The notes beneath the pieces are model-generated. The model searched no databases, was not told the DNA's origin, and worked only from the letters and a program-made list of their open reading frames with translations. Of a stretch of DNA of 25,030 bases, positions 1-9,661 are shown in pieces. The stretch is from Hofstenia miamia. Lineage: Eukaryota > Xenacoelomorpha > Acoela > Hofsteniidae. The DNA lies in NCBI GenBank assembly GCA_900660155.1, contig CABFPE010000057.1, positions 409,289 to 434,318 of the forward strand. The letters are read 5' to 3'. Position 1 is the first letter of the stretch, and each line of letters begins with the position of its first letter. Made by a program: the position numbers and the translations under genes.

Positions 1-28
1 ATATATATATATGCAGCATATATATATA
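1..28. repeat. Interrupted (AT)n microsatellite at window edge
   Basis: Alternating AT runs on both sides of a short GCAGC interruption. The tract probably continues upstream of the window, so its full length is unknown. Confidence 0.85.
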
Positions 29-1327
29 AATAACTATATACAAATTAGTCCCGATTTTTAGCCTGATAGTCAATTCAACTCGATTGCAGTAAGACCCTGT
101 GACCCGTTGTTGACCCTGTTCAAAGAATTGAATTGAGAAAATGTGTTTTGTCATTGCCTTTCTTTCTACGTAGTCCTTCTTTGGTCAATTTTCTACCTAA
201 ATCCTTCGCGTTCGCTGAGTCACCGGACCATATTTATTAAATCAATAAATGAACGTGAAATAAATCCATGCAAGGGGGCTTCTCCTAATAAAGCCAAGTT
301 ATTTATTATTTAGAATATGAATTGTACAAATGCCATGTGTGCATAAATTTGTTTTAATACTAATATTTTAGGAAGTTTCTTATGTTTGCATATTTTCATT
401 TGTTTCTGTAATTTTATAATATTTTGGTAGAACAAGGCCGCTCTTAACAACCAAACAGATGCAAGTGTTGTAGTCATTTTGAAGAATTAAAGATGATTCG
501 TTTTTGTTTGAATTAAAAAATCTTGGAGGTCTTGTTCGCCCATCCAATTTCACGTTTTCTTTATCCATTTGTATTGTGAAAATATTTAAGAATATTTTCC
601 CTCAAATTTCTAAGAACCCTGATATCCGAAGAAGACTTATGTCCATTTTATTAGCAGTTCTTCCTTAAACATTCTTTACAGATTGCAAATGCACTAGCAA
701 AATCATATTTACTTGTTGTAACATTTTTTTAAACAATGGTTGTAAACTTATTAGAAATCAACTTTGTTTATATAATACAGATGATAGAAAAAATAAAAAA
801 TTTTAGTGTTTGATTTCTCATTAATTGTTTAATTTGTTTATATTATTAACATTATATGTTGGATTATAATACATTATCAAAAACTCAAATTTAGTAATTT
901 GTAATGTTACCCTCACTTCTGCATATTGTTATTTCAGTAGTTAGGCCTGGTTGTTAAGAGCAGGCAAACCGAGTCAAACCGTTGTCTGAATTGCAATAGT
1001 TTTGAACTTTTTTATTATGTATGAAAATTCAATTTATTCCTGTTTTTATGCTTCAAAAATAAACGAGTCAAGTCAAGTCATTTACTCATCTAGTTTACAA
1101 TTTTTACATTTTTTGACCCGGTTACAACTCCGCTAATATTAAGCACTAGCCACCATTCAGTAAGGGAAACAAATCTGGTATTTCTACTTACATAATAATG
1201 CAAACACAAAAAAAATGTAAATCAATCTGAGCAAAAATTATTTTTTTAAAATTACTTGTAAAATTTGAGCTAACTAGACACTTTTTATTTTGTGGAAGAC
1301 ATGCCTAACAAATCTAATTAGCCCTGG
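29..1327. other. Unassigned AT-rich DNA
   Basis: No gene is recognisable. The longest reading frame (minus strand, 380-568, 62 codons) matches no family I know and has no supporting context. The stretch contains an inverted repeat pair (440-453 and 948-961, listed separately). Around 1060-1080 an AATAAA-like sequence is followed by GTCAAGTCAAGTCA, which resembles the short tandem tail left at the 3' end of some retroposons, but no recognisable LINE or SINE body precedes it. Confidence 0.6.
440..961. repeat. 14-bp perfect inverted repeat pair, possible element ends
   Basis: GCTCTTAACAACCA at 440-453 recurs as its exact reverse complement at 948-961. The arms lie 494 bp apart, and a few extra matching bases (GCC/GGC) lie just outside one side. 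A perfect 14-bp inverted pair this close is uncommon by chance, even in AT-rich DNA. It could be the remains of terminal or subterminal inverted repeats of a small DNA transposon, but I see no clear target-site duplication and no coding remnant between the arms. Confidence 0.35.
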
Positions 1328-1348
1328 ATATATATATATATATATATA
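1328..1348. repeat. (TA)n microsatellite
   Basis: About ten uninterrupted TA dinucleotides, ending just upstream of a GC-richer GGGTAC patch. Confidence 0.9.
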
Positions 1349-1375
1349 GATTATTTGTGATGTGCACATACGAGT

Positions 1376-1460
1376 GCTACCCACGGGTACCAGATTTTAC
1401 CCACCCATACCCGCGCGTACGGATGGGTACACAAAATTATTATCGGGTACGGACGGGTAC
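1376..1460. repeat. GGGTAC/GTACCC subterminal-type repeat patch
   Basis: Several copies of a GGGTAC or TACCC hexamer unit occur in both orientations (CCCACGGGTACC, TACCCACCCATACCC, GGATGGGTAC, CGGGTACGGACGGGTACG) in otherwise AT-rich DNA. Dense short motifs of this kind are usual just inside the ends of hAT elements, where transposase binds. No matching opposite end, terminal repeat or target-site duplication was found, so this is at most one decayed end. Confidence 0.4.
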
Positions 1461-1845
1461 GTTGCTCCTTCATTCCACATTATATGGATTTTCATTAAGA
1501 TTTTTTGAAAAGCATTAATTATAAGTAAACTGTTGAAAAAATTAACATATAACGATTGTGAAATTTGATTCTCTGGTACGGTTGGAAGATTTACCCTATG
1601 TTTAAATGTTTCCTTGATCGTAATTATAATGAAATTCAATGGCCATTTGCACTTTTACTATACACTGGTTTATTTTTTCGATAATTTAAAATTTAATTAA
1701 AATTTAGTATTTATTAAAATATTTACCGACAATAAACCAAATTGTGAAGACTAGATTGAGGAGTTTTCGGCAATAGTTGACCAATACTGGATATGCAGAA
1801 TAATTTGGCTTAATGATAAACTAAATATAAGCATTTTAATAATAA

Positions 1846-2145
1846 CTATTTCCTGTTGGAAAAGTATATTACAGCCTTCTCATTGGACATGCGACCTCTC
1901 TTGGTGAATGGGAATTTCCATCTCCTCGGATAAGGTGGGAAACTTCTTGAAGAAGTAGATTGTCTCATGCTATTGATATAAGTTTCTTGCGATAAACTTC
2001 GTGCAAGTTGGACAAAAGTCTTACTAGTTTTTTTTGTGAGAGACGAACATTTTGAATAGTTTCCTGTAGACATATGCATTTGCGTAGTGATGCGCGCCTT
2101 TATTTTTTCTGATGTAGGACCAAGGTGGATATGCAATCTCGCCAT
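1846..2145 (-). CDS. Unrecognised 99-codon ORF, possible exon or relic
   Basis: An uninterrupted minus-strand frame with ATG start (MARLHIHLGPTSEK) and TAG stop encodes a 99-residue product. I do not recognise it. It is rich in Ser, Thr, Arg and Lys, with a basic tail near PRRWKFPFTKRGR, and has no signal peptide or membrane segment. Unlike most open frames here it is not dominated by Asn, Ile, Lys and Phe, and the local base composition is less AT-rich, which is the only hint that it may be coding. No splice sites, promoter or poly(A) signal could be tied to it. It lies about 150 bp from a hAT element and could equally be a fragment of an unknown transposon or a chance frame. Confidence 0.2.
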   Translation of the reverse strand: MARLHIHLGPTSEKIKARITTQMHMSTGNYSKCSSLTKKTSKTFVQLARSLSQETYINSMRQSTSSRSFPPYPRRWKFPFTKRGRMSNEKAVIYFSNRK

Positions 2146-2296
2146 CTGATGCTTTTTAGGTGAACTTTATAACATGTATTTTTCTTTGGGAATCTTTATT
2201 AAATAGATATGTATGGATTTTTCAGTATTAATTAATCTGTGCAAATATATGTTAATGTAATATCAACTACATGGTTATTGTACTTACTTTGTGGAA

Positions 2297-2304
2297 TTAT
2301 CAAG
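2297..2304. repeat. Left target-site duplication TTATCAAG
   Basis: Exact 8-bp copy of 3746-3753, directly abutting the left terminal inverted repeat of the hAT element. Confidence 0.9.
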
Positions 2305-3745
2305 TAGGGCCCGGTGGTATACCGATACCAAAACTGATACCGCGGTATTTTGACAGTACCGAAAAATACCGATACCGCGGAATCTTGCCTAAAAAATTGA
2401 ACCGTATTTACTTAGAAGTATCTGTATTGTATGAAAGCCAGCTGGTCAAAATTTGCAGCATTAAGACTTGGAGTGTTTCTTCTAGCTTAAAAACTAATGA
2501 AGATATTTAAAATCCGAAGACACCACATGATAGAGAATTCTCTCCCCTTTCTTTTTCTACTTAACTTTGTGCGACTAACTTTGCGAACGGCGCGGCTGGG
2601 CGTGACTCACTGTCAGTTCTTCTTCACAAAATATTTCAGGGTCGTTGTTGTTCAAAAGGGCATTATGTGAACTCTAGGTATGGAAAGAATTTCAATTTCT
2701 CATTGAAAAAATACATATTTGCATGTTCTTCAGACACAACAATAAGTTTTAGCAAAAATCGTTATGATTGCGTGAGTCCATGCAAAAGGCTTTCAATATT
2801 TCTTAACAAGCTTGGATAAAAATCTTCAAAAAAGTAACAATAGGGGAGATACTTGGTTCTATGGATCAGCTAAGAATTCTATTTTATTTTTCAGAGACTA
2901 GTGTTCAATAAAATGCATGCGTGTTTTTAATTATTATGTCTATCATAAGACAATAAACACAAAATTTACAAAACGATTTCGTTTTACATAGGAACTCCGA
3001 AAATGTCATATAATGGATATAACCATGGTATGCTACTGCTACAACTGCAAGAAAATGAATTTTTATATTTTGTCATTACTTTTAACTCCGTAGTGCTGAA
3101 ATAAATACTTCAAAAAACTTAGACCCGAATAATTTGAAATTTTGAGGTAAATAGAATATGTAAAAATGGAATTTTTAGATAAACAAAGCCTCCACCATGT
3201 ATAAGCCGCACTCCAATCTTTAAAAGTTGTTTTTGAGTTAAAGGTGTGTGGCGTGTATAACCGCATCTGCTATGCCAAACAAATTTTGTCTTTCCCAAAA
3301 TCGTTTTCTCATTCAATTAACAAATTTAATTTAATCTAGTCAACTGTGCTAGACATTTTTTTATTGTTGAATAACTTTTTTTTCAGCATTTTGCCATTCT
3401 GAGATATACCTAGCTCTGAACGTAGTAAGAAATTTGAAATATAATTTTTAGACTGCTTGCATTAGCCGAATCATGAACTCTTAAACAAAATTTTAGGTTT
3501 CTAGGTGCGGCCTATAGAAAAGGATTTACGGTACTTATTACTAATGCATTTATTATTCTCTTAAAATGTTCTAGATAGCAAATGCCTGCCGCTATTATTT
3601 TGATCTTAATGTTATATATATATATATGCCAAATATACTATTTATTTTTCATAGTTATACCGATACCGAACCGATACCGTGGTATTTTGGGTAATACAGA
3701 ACCGAACCGAACCGACTTTCAAACATTTCATACCGCTGGGCCCTA
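2305..3745. mobile_element. Complete non-autonomous hAT element with 8-bp TSD
   Basis: The left end begins TAGGGCCCGGTGGTAT and the right end, read on the minus strand, begins TAGGGCCCAGCGGTAT, so 14 of the first 16 terminal bases match. TTATCAAG stands immediately outside both ends (2297-2304 and 3746-3753), an exact 8-bp target-site duplication, the size typical of hAT transposition. Subterminal ACCGATACC/ATACCGCGGTAT motifs cluster inside both ends, including a perfect 12-bp palindrome at 2337-2348 and an imperfect copy at 3674-3685. At 1441 bp it is too short for a full hAT transposase gene, and no transposase motif or long frame is visible inside, so it would depend on an autonomous relative. 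The intact duplication suggests fairly recent insertion. Confidence 0.9.
3612..3627. repeat. Short (TA)n microsatellite inside the hAT element
   Basis: About eight TA dinucleotides close to the right subterminal repeats of the element. Confidence 0.8.
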
Positions 3746-3753
3746 TTATCAAG
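3746..3753. repeat. Right target-site duplication TTATCAAG
   Basis: Exact 8-bp copy of 2297-2304, directly abutting the right terminal inverted repeat of the hAT element. Confidence 0.9.
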
Positions 3754-3756
3754 TAG

Positions 3757-4258
3757 TCCCTGATTGAAATTATTGGTATAGTATATCCTGAGAACAAGCT
3801 AGGCTTTACACTTGTCCACAGTTACATTGGTCTTACAACGCCTTTATCTGTATTGATGAGTCATGCGAAGAACAGTTCTGAACTCAAATTTTTAGCAAAT
3901 TATATCCCGCTTCGACCCTGACACTGACAGGCTAGATTCAATCTAAAAAAGTATCATAATTATCTTGTGCCTCAAGCCTTCTCAAACCTATCAATAGTTT
4001 TGCTCATGCTATATTTCAAAATAATTCCGTTGTATACTGATCCATATCTTACTAAAGTGAGTGCCACGTTTCATATGATGCTGTCAAAATTATTCTGCAG
4101 TCCTCAATTATGCATTTATCAAAGTCGTTTTCGAGATTTGTTGTGAGTAGAACTTTCGACTTTCAAATTGGCAAATATCCACAAATTACTCAAAAATTTG
4201 CAAAAATATTTTTCTAAAAACTAGAAATTTAATTAGTATCAAAAATTTGAATACTATA
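3757..4258. other. Unassigned AT-rich DNA
   Basis: I see no gene, RNA motif or repeat structure between the hAT element and the Tc1/mariner-like terminus. Confidence 0.6.
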
Positions 4259-4260
4259 TA

Positions 4261-4295
4261 TAGGGCCGGTCATAAGTATTGCAACACTCATCTTC
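4261..4295 (+). mobile_element. Tc1/mariner-like left terminus (single end)
   Basis: TAGGGCCGGTCATAAGTATT followed by GCAACACTC resembles the outer bases of Tc1-family terminal inverted repeats, which typically run CAGGGGTGGTCATAA-TATT. It directly follows TATA, consistent with the TA target of this superfamily. I found no reverse-complement partner downstream and no transposase remnant, so the element is probably truncated or its other end has decayed. Confidence 0.45.
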
Positions 4296-5592
4296 ACTAC
4301 TTATTTCTGCTATGATTAATACAATAACTTTGAATTTTAGTCCCAGGCTCAATTTTGGCATCGCGAATTCAGATTTTCATGTAATTTTTGAATCAGAATT
4401 TTAGTTTTCATCCTACAACTCTGTTGAGGGACACCCTAAGAACTATCTCTATAAATATGCATCCTATTAAGATTATAGTGAAAAAATCGAATTCAGGGCA
4501 AGAAATTTAGTTTTATGCTAAAATTCTTGCATACACGTATTCCGTTGTCTTGAAAATATTACAACTCAATTTTTCTTAAAATACCATTACATTGATTGAA
4601 TTTACATCAAAGTTTGACGATTACAAGATTGAAAATTACCACTCACTCGATTTAGTGAGGAGGTGCAATCGGATGAAATGGTTTTGAAAGGGTGGGAATT
4701 TGAATTTTTGGTTTATGAAAATCCCGTTTCGCAGTGAAATGTGCTCTAACATCAGGCAAAATGTAGAGAAGTGGAGCAATCAAGTTCAATATGAGCAAAT
4801 GGTTTTGTGCATTATATAAGGATAAAAATCAATCATGGGATGGAATTGATATGGGATATAATATTTATCCTACGAAAATCCTGGTATATTGAGACAAAAT
4901 GTCTCGAAATGGAAGACAGCCGAGAGTTAATTGCACATTTCAATGTAATTTGCACCCAGTTTCACCTTATAAAGTAAGGGAAATGAGTTGGGTTTTGACT
5001 GAATTATTTCTAAGTAAAAATATAGCGCAATAACACCTATAATCCATATTAACTGTAAACTATAAAAACTGGAAATAATTATTATCACACTTGGAATAAT
5101 TAATAAAATTCCGGTTTAAGAGGATGTATTGCTGACAATTCAACCATTAATTCAAATGCCAGACGACAATTCCGAACGATGCTTAAAGCACTTACTGGGA
5201 TCTTATTGCGAAATTTATAGAACAGGAGACAGTAATTTAATAAAATTCTCTTACCAACAAAAGAAATATCACGGTAATCAAAAGGAAGGTGCTTCCACCA
5301 AACACTAGGAAGCGAGGGATGTACTTCTCATCTGGACAACTGGAAAAATAGCGAATACCTAAATGTACATTGTTGAACCTATAAGAAAATCTATAAAATC
5401 TGTCAAATGATCACATCATGTCTACAATAAGCTTGATAGATTCTTGAAAAATCATTTTTTAAGAAATAGTTTCAAAATTTAATAAATAGTTAAAGTTGGA
5501 AACCTTGAGTTTCATGAAAACATCAGTTTACCTACTTATTCATCAATAAGCAACTTTTTCCCAAAAATCTTGCATTTCAACAATTGTGGAAT
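4296..5592. other. Unassigned AT-rich DNA
   Basis: No coding motif could be read in any frame. Part of it may be the decayed interior of the element whose end lies at 4261, but nothing in the sequence shows this. Confidence 0.5.
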
Positions 5593-5998
5593 ATACCAGT
5601 GTATTGCGGTGTATTGAAGTTTTCGAATAGTTCTTATTAATATATTACGAAATATTTTATCGTGTAGATATTCGTGTACTTTTCTTAATCTATATCAAAT
5701 AAAAAAACATATTTTAATTTTGTAATTTGGAATGTTATATATAACAAACTACAAGAAATTTTAATAGACGTCTAGAGCCGTGTATAAGGTATTTCTACCA
5801 ATTTTTTATAAGATTTCCACATGCTGGTAGATCTGAAACCATGTACTGAAAACAAACGTTCAACGGAGCTCGATATGCAGGTATTGACAGAAATATAAAT
5901 CAATTTAATTTTTACAAGAATTTCGTTGATGTTTACGGTGCTTAAAGCCAAATTCTCGTGTATTTTATCGTGCATCGTGTATTGTGGACAACACTCTG
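5593..5998. mobile_element. Possible small hAT-like element with CGTGTA repeats
   Basis: The left side reads CCAGTGTATTGCGGTGTATTG. The right side, read on the minus strand, begins CCAGAGTGTTGTCCACAATA, giving a weak terminal match (CCAG-GT-TTG). CGTGTA/GTGTAT units recur near both sides (around 5659-5681, 5771-5785 and 5952-5986), like subterminal transposase-binding repeats. The right end is the more convincing; the left boundary is a guess and no 8-bp duplication matches. The 67-codon minus-strand frame at 5772-5975 inside it has no recognised motif and is probably a by-product of the repeats. Confidence 0.3.
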
Positions 5999-6296
5999 GC
6001 AGTTACAATGAAAGCATTAAAAAACAATGTAAGCAATTATTTACAATTTGTCAGAACTGCTAATGTGACTTCAGTTTACACAAAACAATAACCATATTTT
6101 GGCCACAATATCTAAAATCAAACAATTCTGTATTTTTATTCAAGATTTTAGAAAATGGATAAGGTTGCATTGAAACATAACCATTTAAAAATCTTTCGCT
6201 CTACTATGTAGTAGACAGATTGCAAAACATAGTTTACATCTAGTGAAACAAAGTATCCATTATCTTCATACTAGTGTACAACTAATATACAACTGA

Positions 6297-6339
6297 GGCA
6301 CTAGTCACTACGGACTACTGATTAGTAGTGCGTGATGCC
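6297..6339. repeat. Imperfect inverted repeat (hairpin)
   Basis: GGCACTAGTCACTAC and GTAGTGCGTGATGCC can pair at 11 of 15 positions around a 13-nt loop. It may be a decayed palindrome or small element. No gene next to it suggests a regulatory role. Confidence 0.4.
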
Positions 6340-6515
6340 GCACATACATTAAATGACTTCTTAGAAACTAGGTTTTTCTGATGGAATTGCGACCATTGTT
6401 TTCAAATTGTACTTCATTTTCAAAAAGCATTATTTTAAGTTAAAGAATGAAATTTCAATATATTTCATCCCAAAAACGCAGCCTAGCTATTTCTTAAGTT
6501 CTGAACATATATACC

Positions 6516-6529
6516 ATATATATATATAT
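6516..6529. repeat. Short (AT)n microsatellite
   Basis: Seven AT dinucleotides following ATATACC. Confidence 0.8.
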
Positions 6530-7773
6530 GAATTTTTTTCTTAAATTTGAATAAACTGAATTCAGATACACTAATCTTAGTTATCACAAACTTGATGAAT
6601 AGTTGAAATCTCGATGAATATCTATTGAATTAAATTTGAATATTTAAGATATATGGGACTGCTCAATACAATATTAGTGAAAATATATTTGAAATTATTA
6701 ATTTCACAATCAAAAATGCTATTCATTTTCATTGCTTTCAGACAACGTGAATGGCAAAAATCACTTTTAATCAGCACGTAGCAATTTTTAGGTATTTGAA
6801 AAAATCGCGGAAGCATAGCTAAGCAACTTTTTTATTTTCTTGATGATATTAACCCACCAATGCTATGGAGGCATTTCTGAGTATTTCTTAATAGAGCAGT
6901 AATGATAATAAGAACAATAACTCTGTCACTGTTGATGCGAACGTCACTTGACAATAATATGAAATATGGATTCTACGTCGTTTTCTGCTTTGATGATAGA
7001 AAGTAACAAAACACCTTTTATCAACTCCCTCTAATTGTTAATTAACTTTACAATGAAGCTCAGAGTCAAAGAACTAACCCCACAAATCCCAATGAAATGA
7101 ATCTGCGAAATTTCATCTACAACCCACCCTACCCCATAACACTTCATCTACCTAAACCCAAACATACCCAAGTGTGGATCATTATGCGTCTCTAAAAGTA
7201 CCTACCCCCAACGACTAGTCTTCGATTGACTCATTGCATCCTCACAAACGCATGTACTGTATACAATCGCTATAATTATGATTTCAATATGTAAAATTCA
7301 ATAATTAAACTGATACTCAAATATATTTTAATCAGAATTACACTTTTCTGGAAAAAACAATAAACAAATACGAATGCTCGTTTTCAATAGTGTCAATCGC
7401 AACTCTCAAATATTCCATGTGTGCAAAATAGTTTCCACATGAACAATAATGTCAACTGCTAAAATTTAAGAGTTAGTCCCAATATTTGCACATGTTAATG
7501 CTCCAAATATCAGTACGTAATTAATAAACTAACCGATGACATGCCTCTAGGCGACTTTATGGAGATTTATTTAATTGATCACTCGCAAAAACCAACCTTC
7601 TACATTTAAATTGTGGAATTGCAATCATTTAAATAGAATTATTGAGCCGTTCCATCAACAGAACATTCAATTCCAAATTTTGTGTTGAGCAATGCTTACA
7701 TTATATCACTATTAACAACAATATTTATATGCATATATACGTCGTAGCGGAATTTAAAGTATTTTATGATATA

Positions 7774-7775
<2 letters not shown>

Positions 7776-7842
<67 letters not shown>
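7776..7842. repeat. Long (AT)n microsatellite
   Basis: About 33 uninterrupted AT dinucleotides. The Tyr-Ile-rich reading frame across it (7642-7860) is an artefact of the repeat. Such tracts are prone to length errors in assembly. Confidence 0.97.
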
Positions 7843-7843
<1 letters not shown>

Positions 7844-9419
7844 TATTTACATGGGCTTGATATCCAAGCATAAACACAGACTTCCGATTCTCCCTATTCT
7901 GTGGGGAGATCCCAATTTTGGATGAGATATCTCGAATGCCGACAACACACGTCTTTAGGATAAAAGAAATGCGGATACTGAAAGCGAGAATAAAGTAAAT
8001 CTATACAATGCTTTTTCCTCGTAAATATATAAATTCACTTTTTGAAACATGTTCAGTAGGTTCAATTGGTACTTGTATGAATTGATGTAGAGGTTTTTGA
8101 TGGTTGTTTCTGAGGCTACTTAGATACTTAATTTTTCACTACCCTGTGTGTTATTCTAAATTTGATTAAGTTTTGAATCCTCATAAATTTATTAAATTAT
8201 ATCAAAAGAATATAAAATTTATTTCTAATGTTCTAGTAGAACAGACCACTATCGCAGTTTTCGAAATAAACAATTTTTTAATTAATCATCTTTTTCTGAA
8301 ATAATTAAGACTTCCCAGAAAAATACGACTAAATATAGATATCAGTAATAAATGTGAAAATTTAGTTCTGGTTTCATACTGATCCTATCCCATGTCTTGT
8401 GGGTCTGGTATCAGGACGAGTAATTGCGAATAATTTCCTCATGACTCATTAGTTTTTTGAAATCTTTCAAGAAAAAGAAACATTTCCAAATAGACTGTTA
8501 TCTTTACTGAGTTACTTTTAATTTGCATAGGTGGTTGGTCAATCTTCATTTATTTTTTCTGTAACATAGTAATTACAATTTCAAATTTCTGGAGTATACA
8601 AAAAGAAGTCTATCAATAATTTTGAAACTCGCAATTCTTAGCAAATCAGTAATTTGAGAATTGAATGATCTTAGCTGATTATAAAAGTTTCATGTAGGAA
8701 TGAAGTTGCAATTTTGTAAGTTTTGGATCGTAACTTCTACCATGTAAAATAACATTAAGATGAAAGAAATGATGAATCTCTAATATTACTACATTTGTAT
8801 ATGAAATATGGAATTATTTTTTTTGTACAACAAAATCTGAACAATTAATGCAAAACAGAGTTCAAAATTTCAGAAATTCTTAAAAATTTGTTACAAAAAA
8901 TGCTAAAATTTTAAACTTTTATAAAAGTCAATAGCATAATGAATACATTTTGAACATCATTTGAAATATGTGATATAGCGAATTTAATATGTTGAAGAAA
9001 AAATTAACAGATTGGGAGGGATTTCAGAAGCCTCCCTCTTCTAGATATACCAGTTCTCAGTATCTGAACTAAAAATTTATAGTTTTTTAAAAAATGCTGA
9101 GTTTTCATTCAGAATGCTGATGTACTTGTAATTGCTCGTTTTAGCAATAAAGATGAAAGATGACTAAGGCAGCTCACGCCATTATGTTTGGTTGTTTGAT
9201 TGCTGTAGATGTGTAGTGTGATTGATTCTTGCTGATACTACAGGGACTCTAACAAGTAAATTGGGATTACAGAACATCTGAAATATACTTAGCAGTTTAA
9301 ATTGATCCAGTGTACAGTTTTTTAATTCATACAAAGGGCCAGTTTCATTGATTGTAGATGAAAGCCTTAATATTGGAATATGTATGATATATTCTTAAGA
9401 ATGTTTAAAATTCTTTGAA
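7843..9419. other. Unassigned AT-rich DNA
   Basis: No gene is recognisable. A small perfect hairpin (GGGAGG at 9014-9019, CCTCCC at 9031-9036) has GATTTCAGAAG between its arms. It resembles the GGGACTTCAGTCCC hairpin in the hAT end at 9620-9646, so it may belong to the same decayed element. Confidence 0.5.
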
Positions 9420-9661
9420 AAAAAGTTTAAAAGTCGGACAAATATTTGCAAGGTTTGTTAAATTTTAGGGAAACTTGCAAGGATTTTAAAAATTTGCCAA
9501 TTATTTTACAATTATTTGCCAAACCCTTGGATCGTTTTGCAAATGAAATACAAACATTTGGCACTAATTTAGAATTTTTATCAAGGTTGCAAAAATTAAG
9601 CTTCGTTTTGCTCCTCATGGGGGGACTTCAGTCCCATAGCCCCCCTTTAAATCCGCCACTG
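9420..9661. mobile_element. hAT right end (CCGCCACTG terminus)
   Basis: The sequence ends CCCCCCTTTAAATCCGCCACTG. Read on the minus strand it begins CAGTGGCGGATTTAAAGGGG, a terminal inverted repeat form common among animal hAT elements. A GGGACTTCAGTCCC hairpin flanked by G6 and C6 runs lies just inside (9620-9646), and TTTGCAAGG/TTTGCCAA units recur further in, which may be subterminal repeats. No matching CAGTGGCGG left end was found upstream, so the left boundary given is arbitrary. The two overlapping reading frames here (9446-9670 plus, 9427-9618 minus) look like by-products. Confidence 0.6.

Larger units (their letters stand above)
5999..7775. other. Unassigned AT-rich DNA with a hairpin
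   Basis: No gene is recognisable. It contains an imperfect hairpin at 6297-6339, a short (TA)n run at 6516-6529 preceded by ATATACC (the same lead-in as the long microsatellite at 7776), and a C-rich patch near 7120-7210 that I cannot assign. Confidence 0.6.

Noticed and set aside
380..568. 62-codon minus-strand ORF
   Set aside because: No recognised domain, AT-biased composition, and it overlaps one arm of the 14-bp inverted repeat.
1060..1090. AATAAA-like sequence followed by GTCAAGTCAAGTCA as a LINE or SINE tail
   Set aside because: No retroposon body could be recognised upstream; too short to call.
2271..2510. 79-codon plus-strand ORF over the left hAT end
   Set aside because: It starts outside the element and reads through the terminal and subterminal repeats (YRYRGI); no transposase motif.
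3063..3316. Two overlapping minus-strand ORFs inside the hAT element
   Set aside because: They are short, overlap in different frames and contain no hAT transposase motif.
3582..3767. 61-codon ORF over the right hAT end
   Set aside because: It encodes the same ACCGATACC subterminal repeats and runs through the right terminal repeat.
7642..7860. 72-codon ORF rich in Tyr-Ile
   Set aside because: Translation of the (AT)n microsatellite at 7776-7842.
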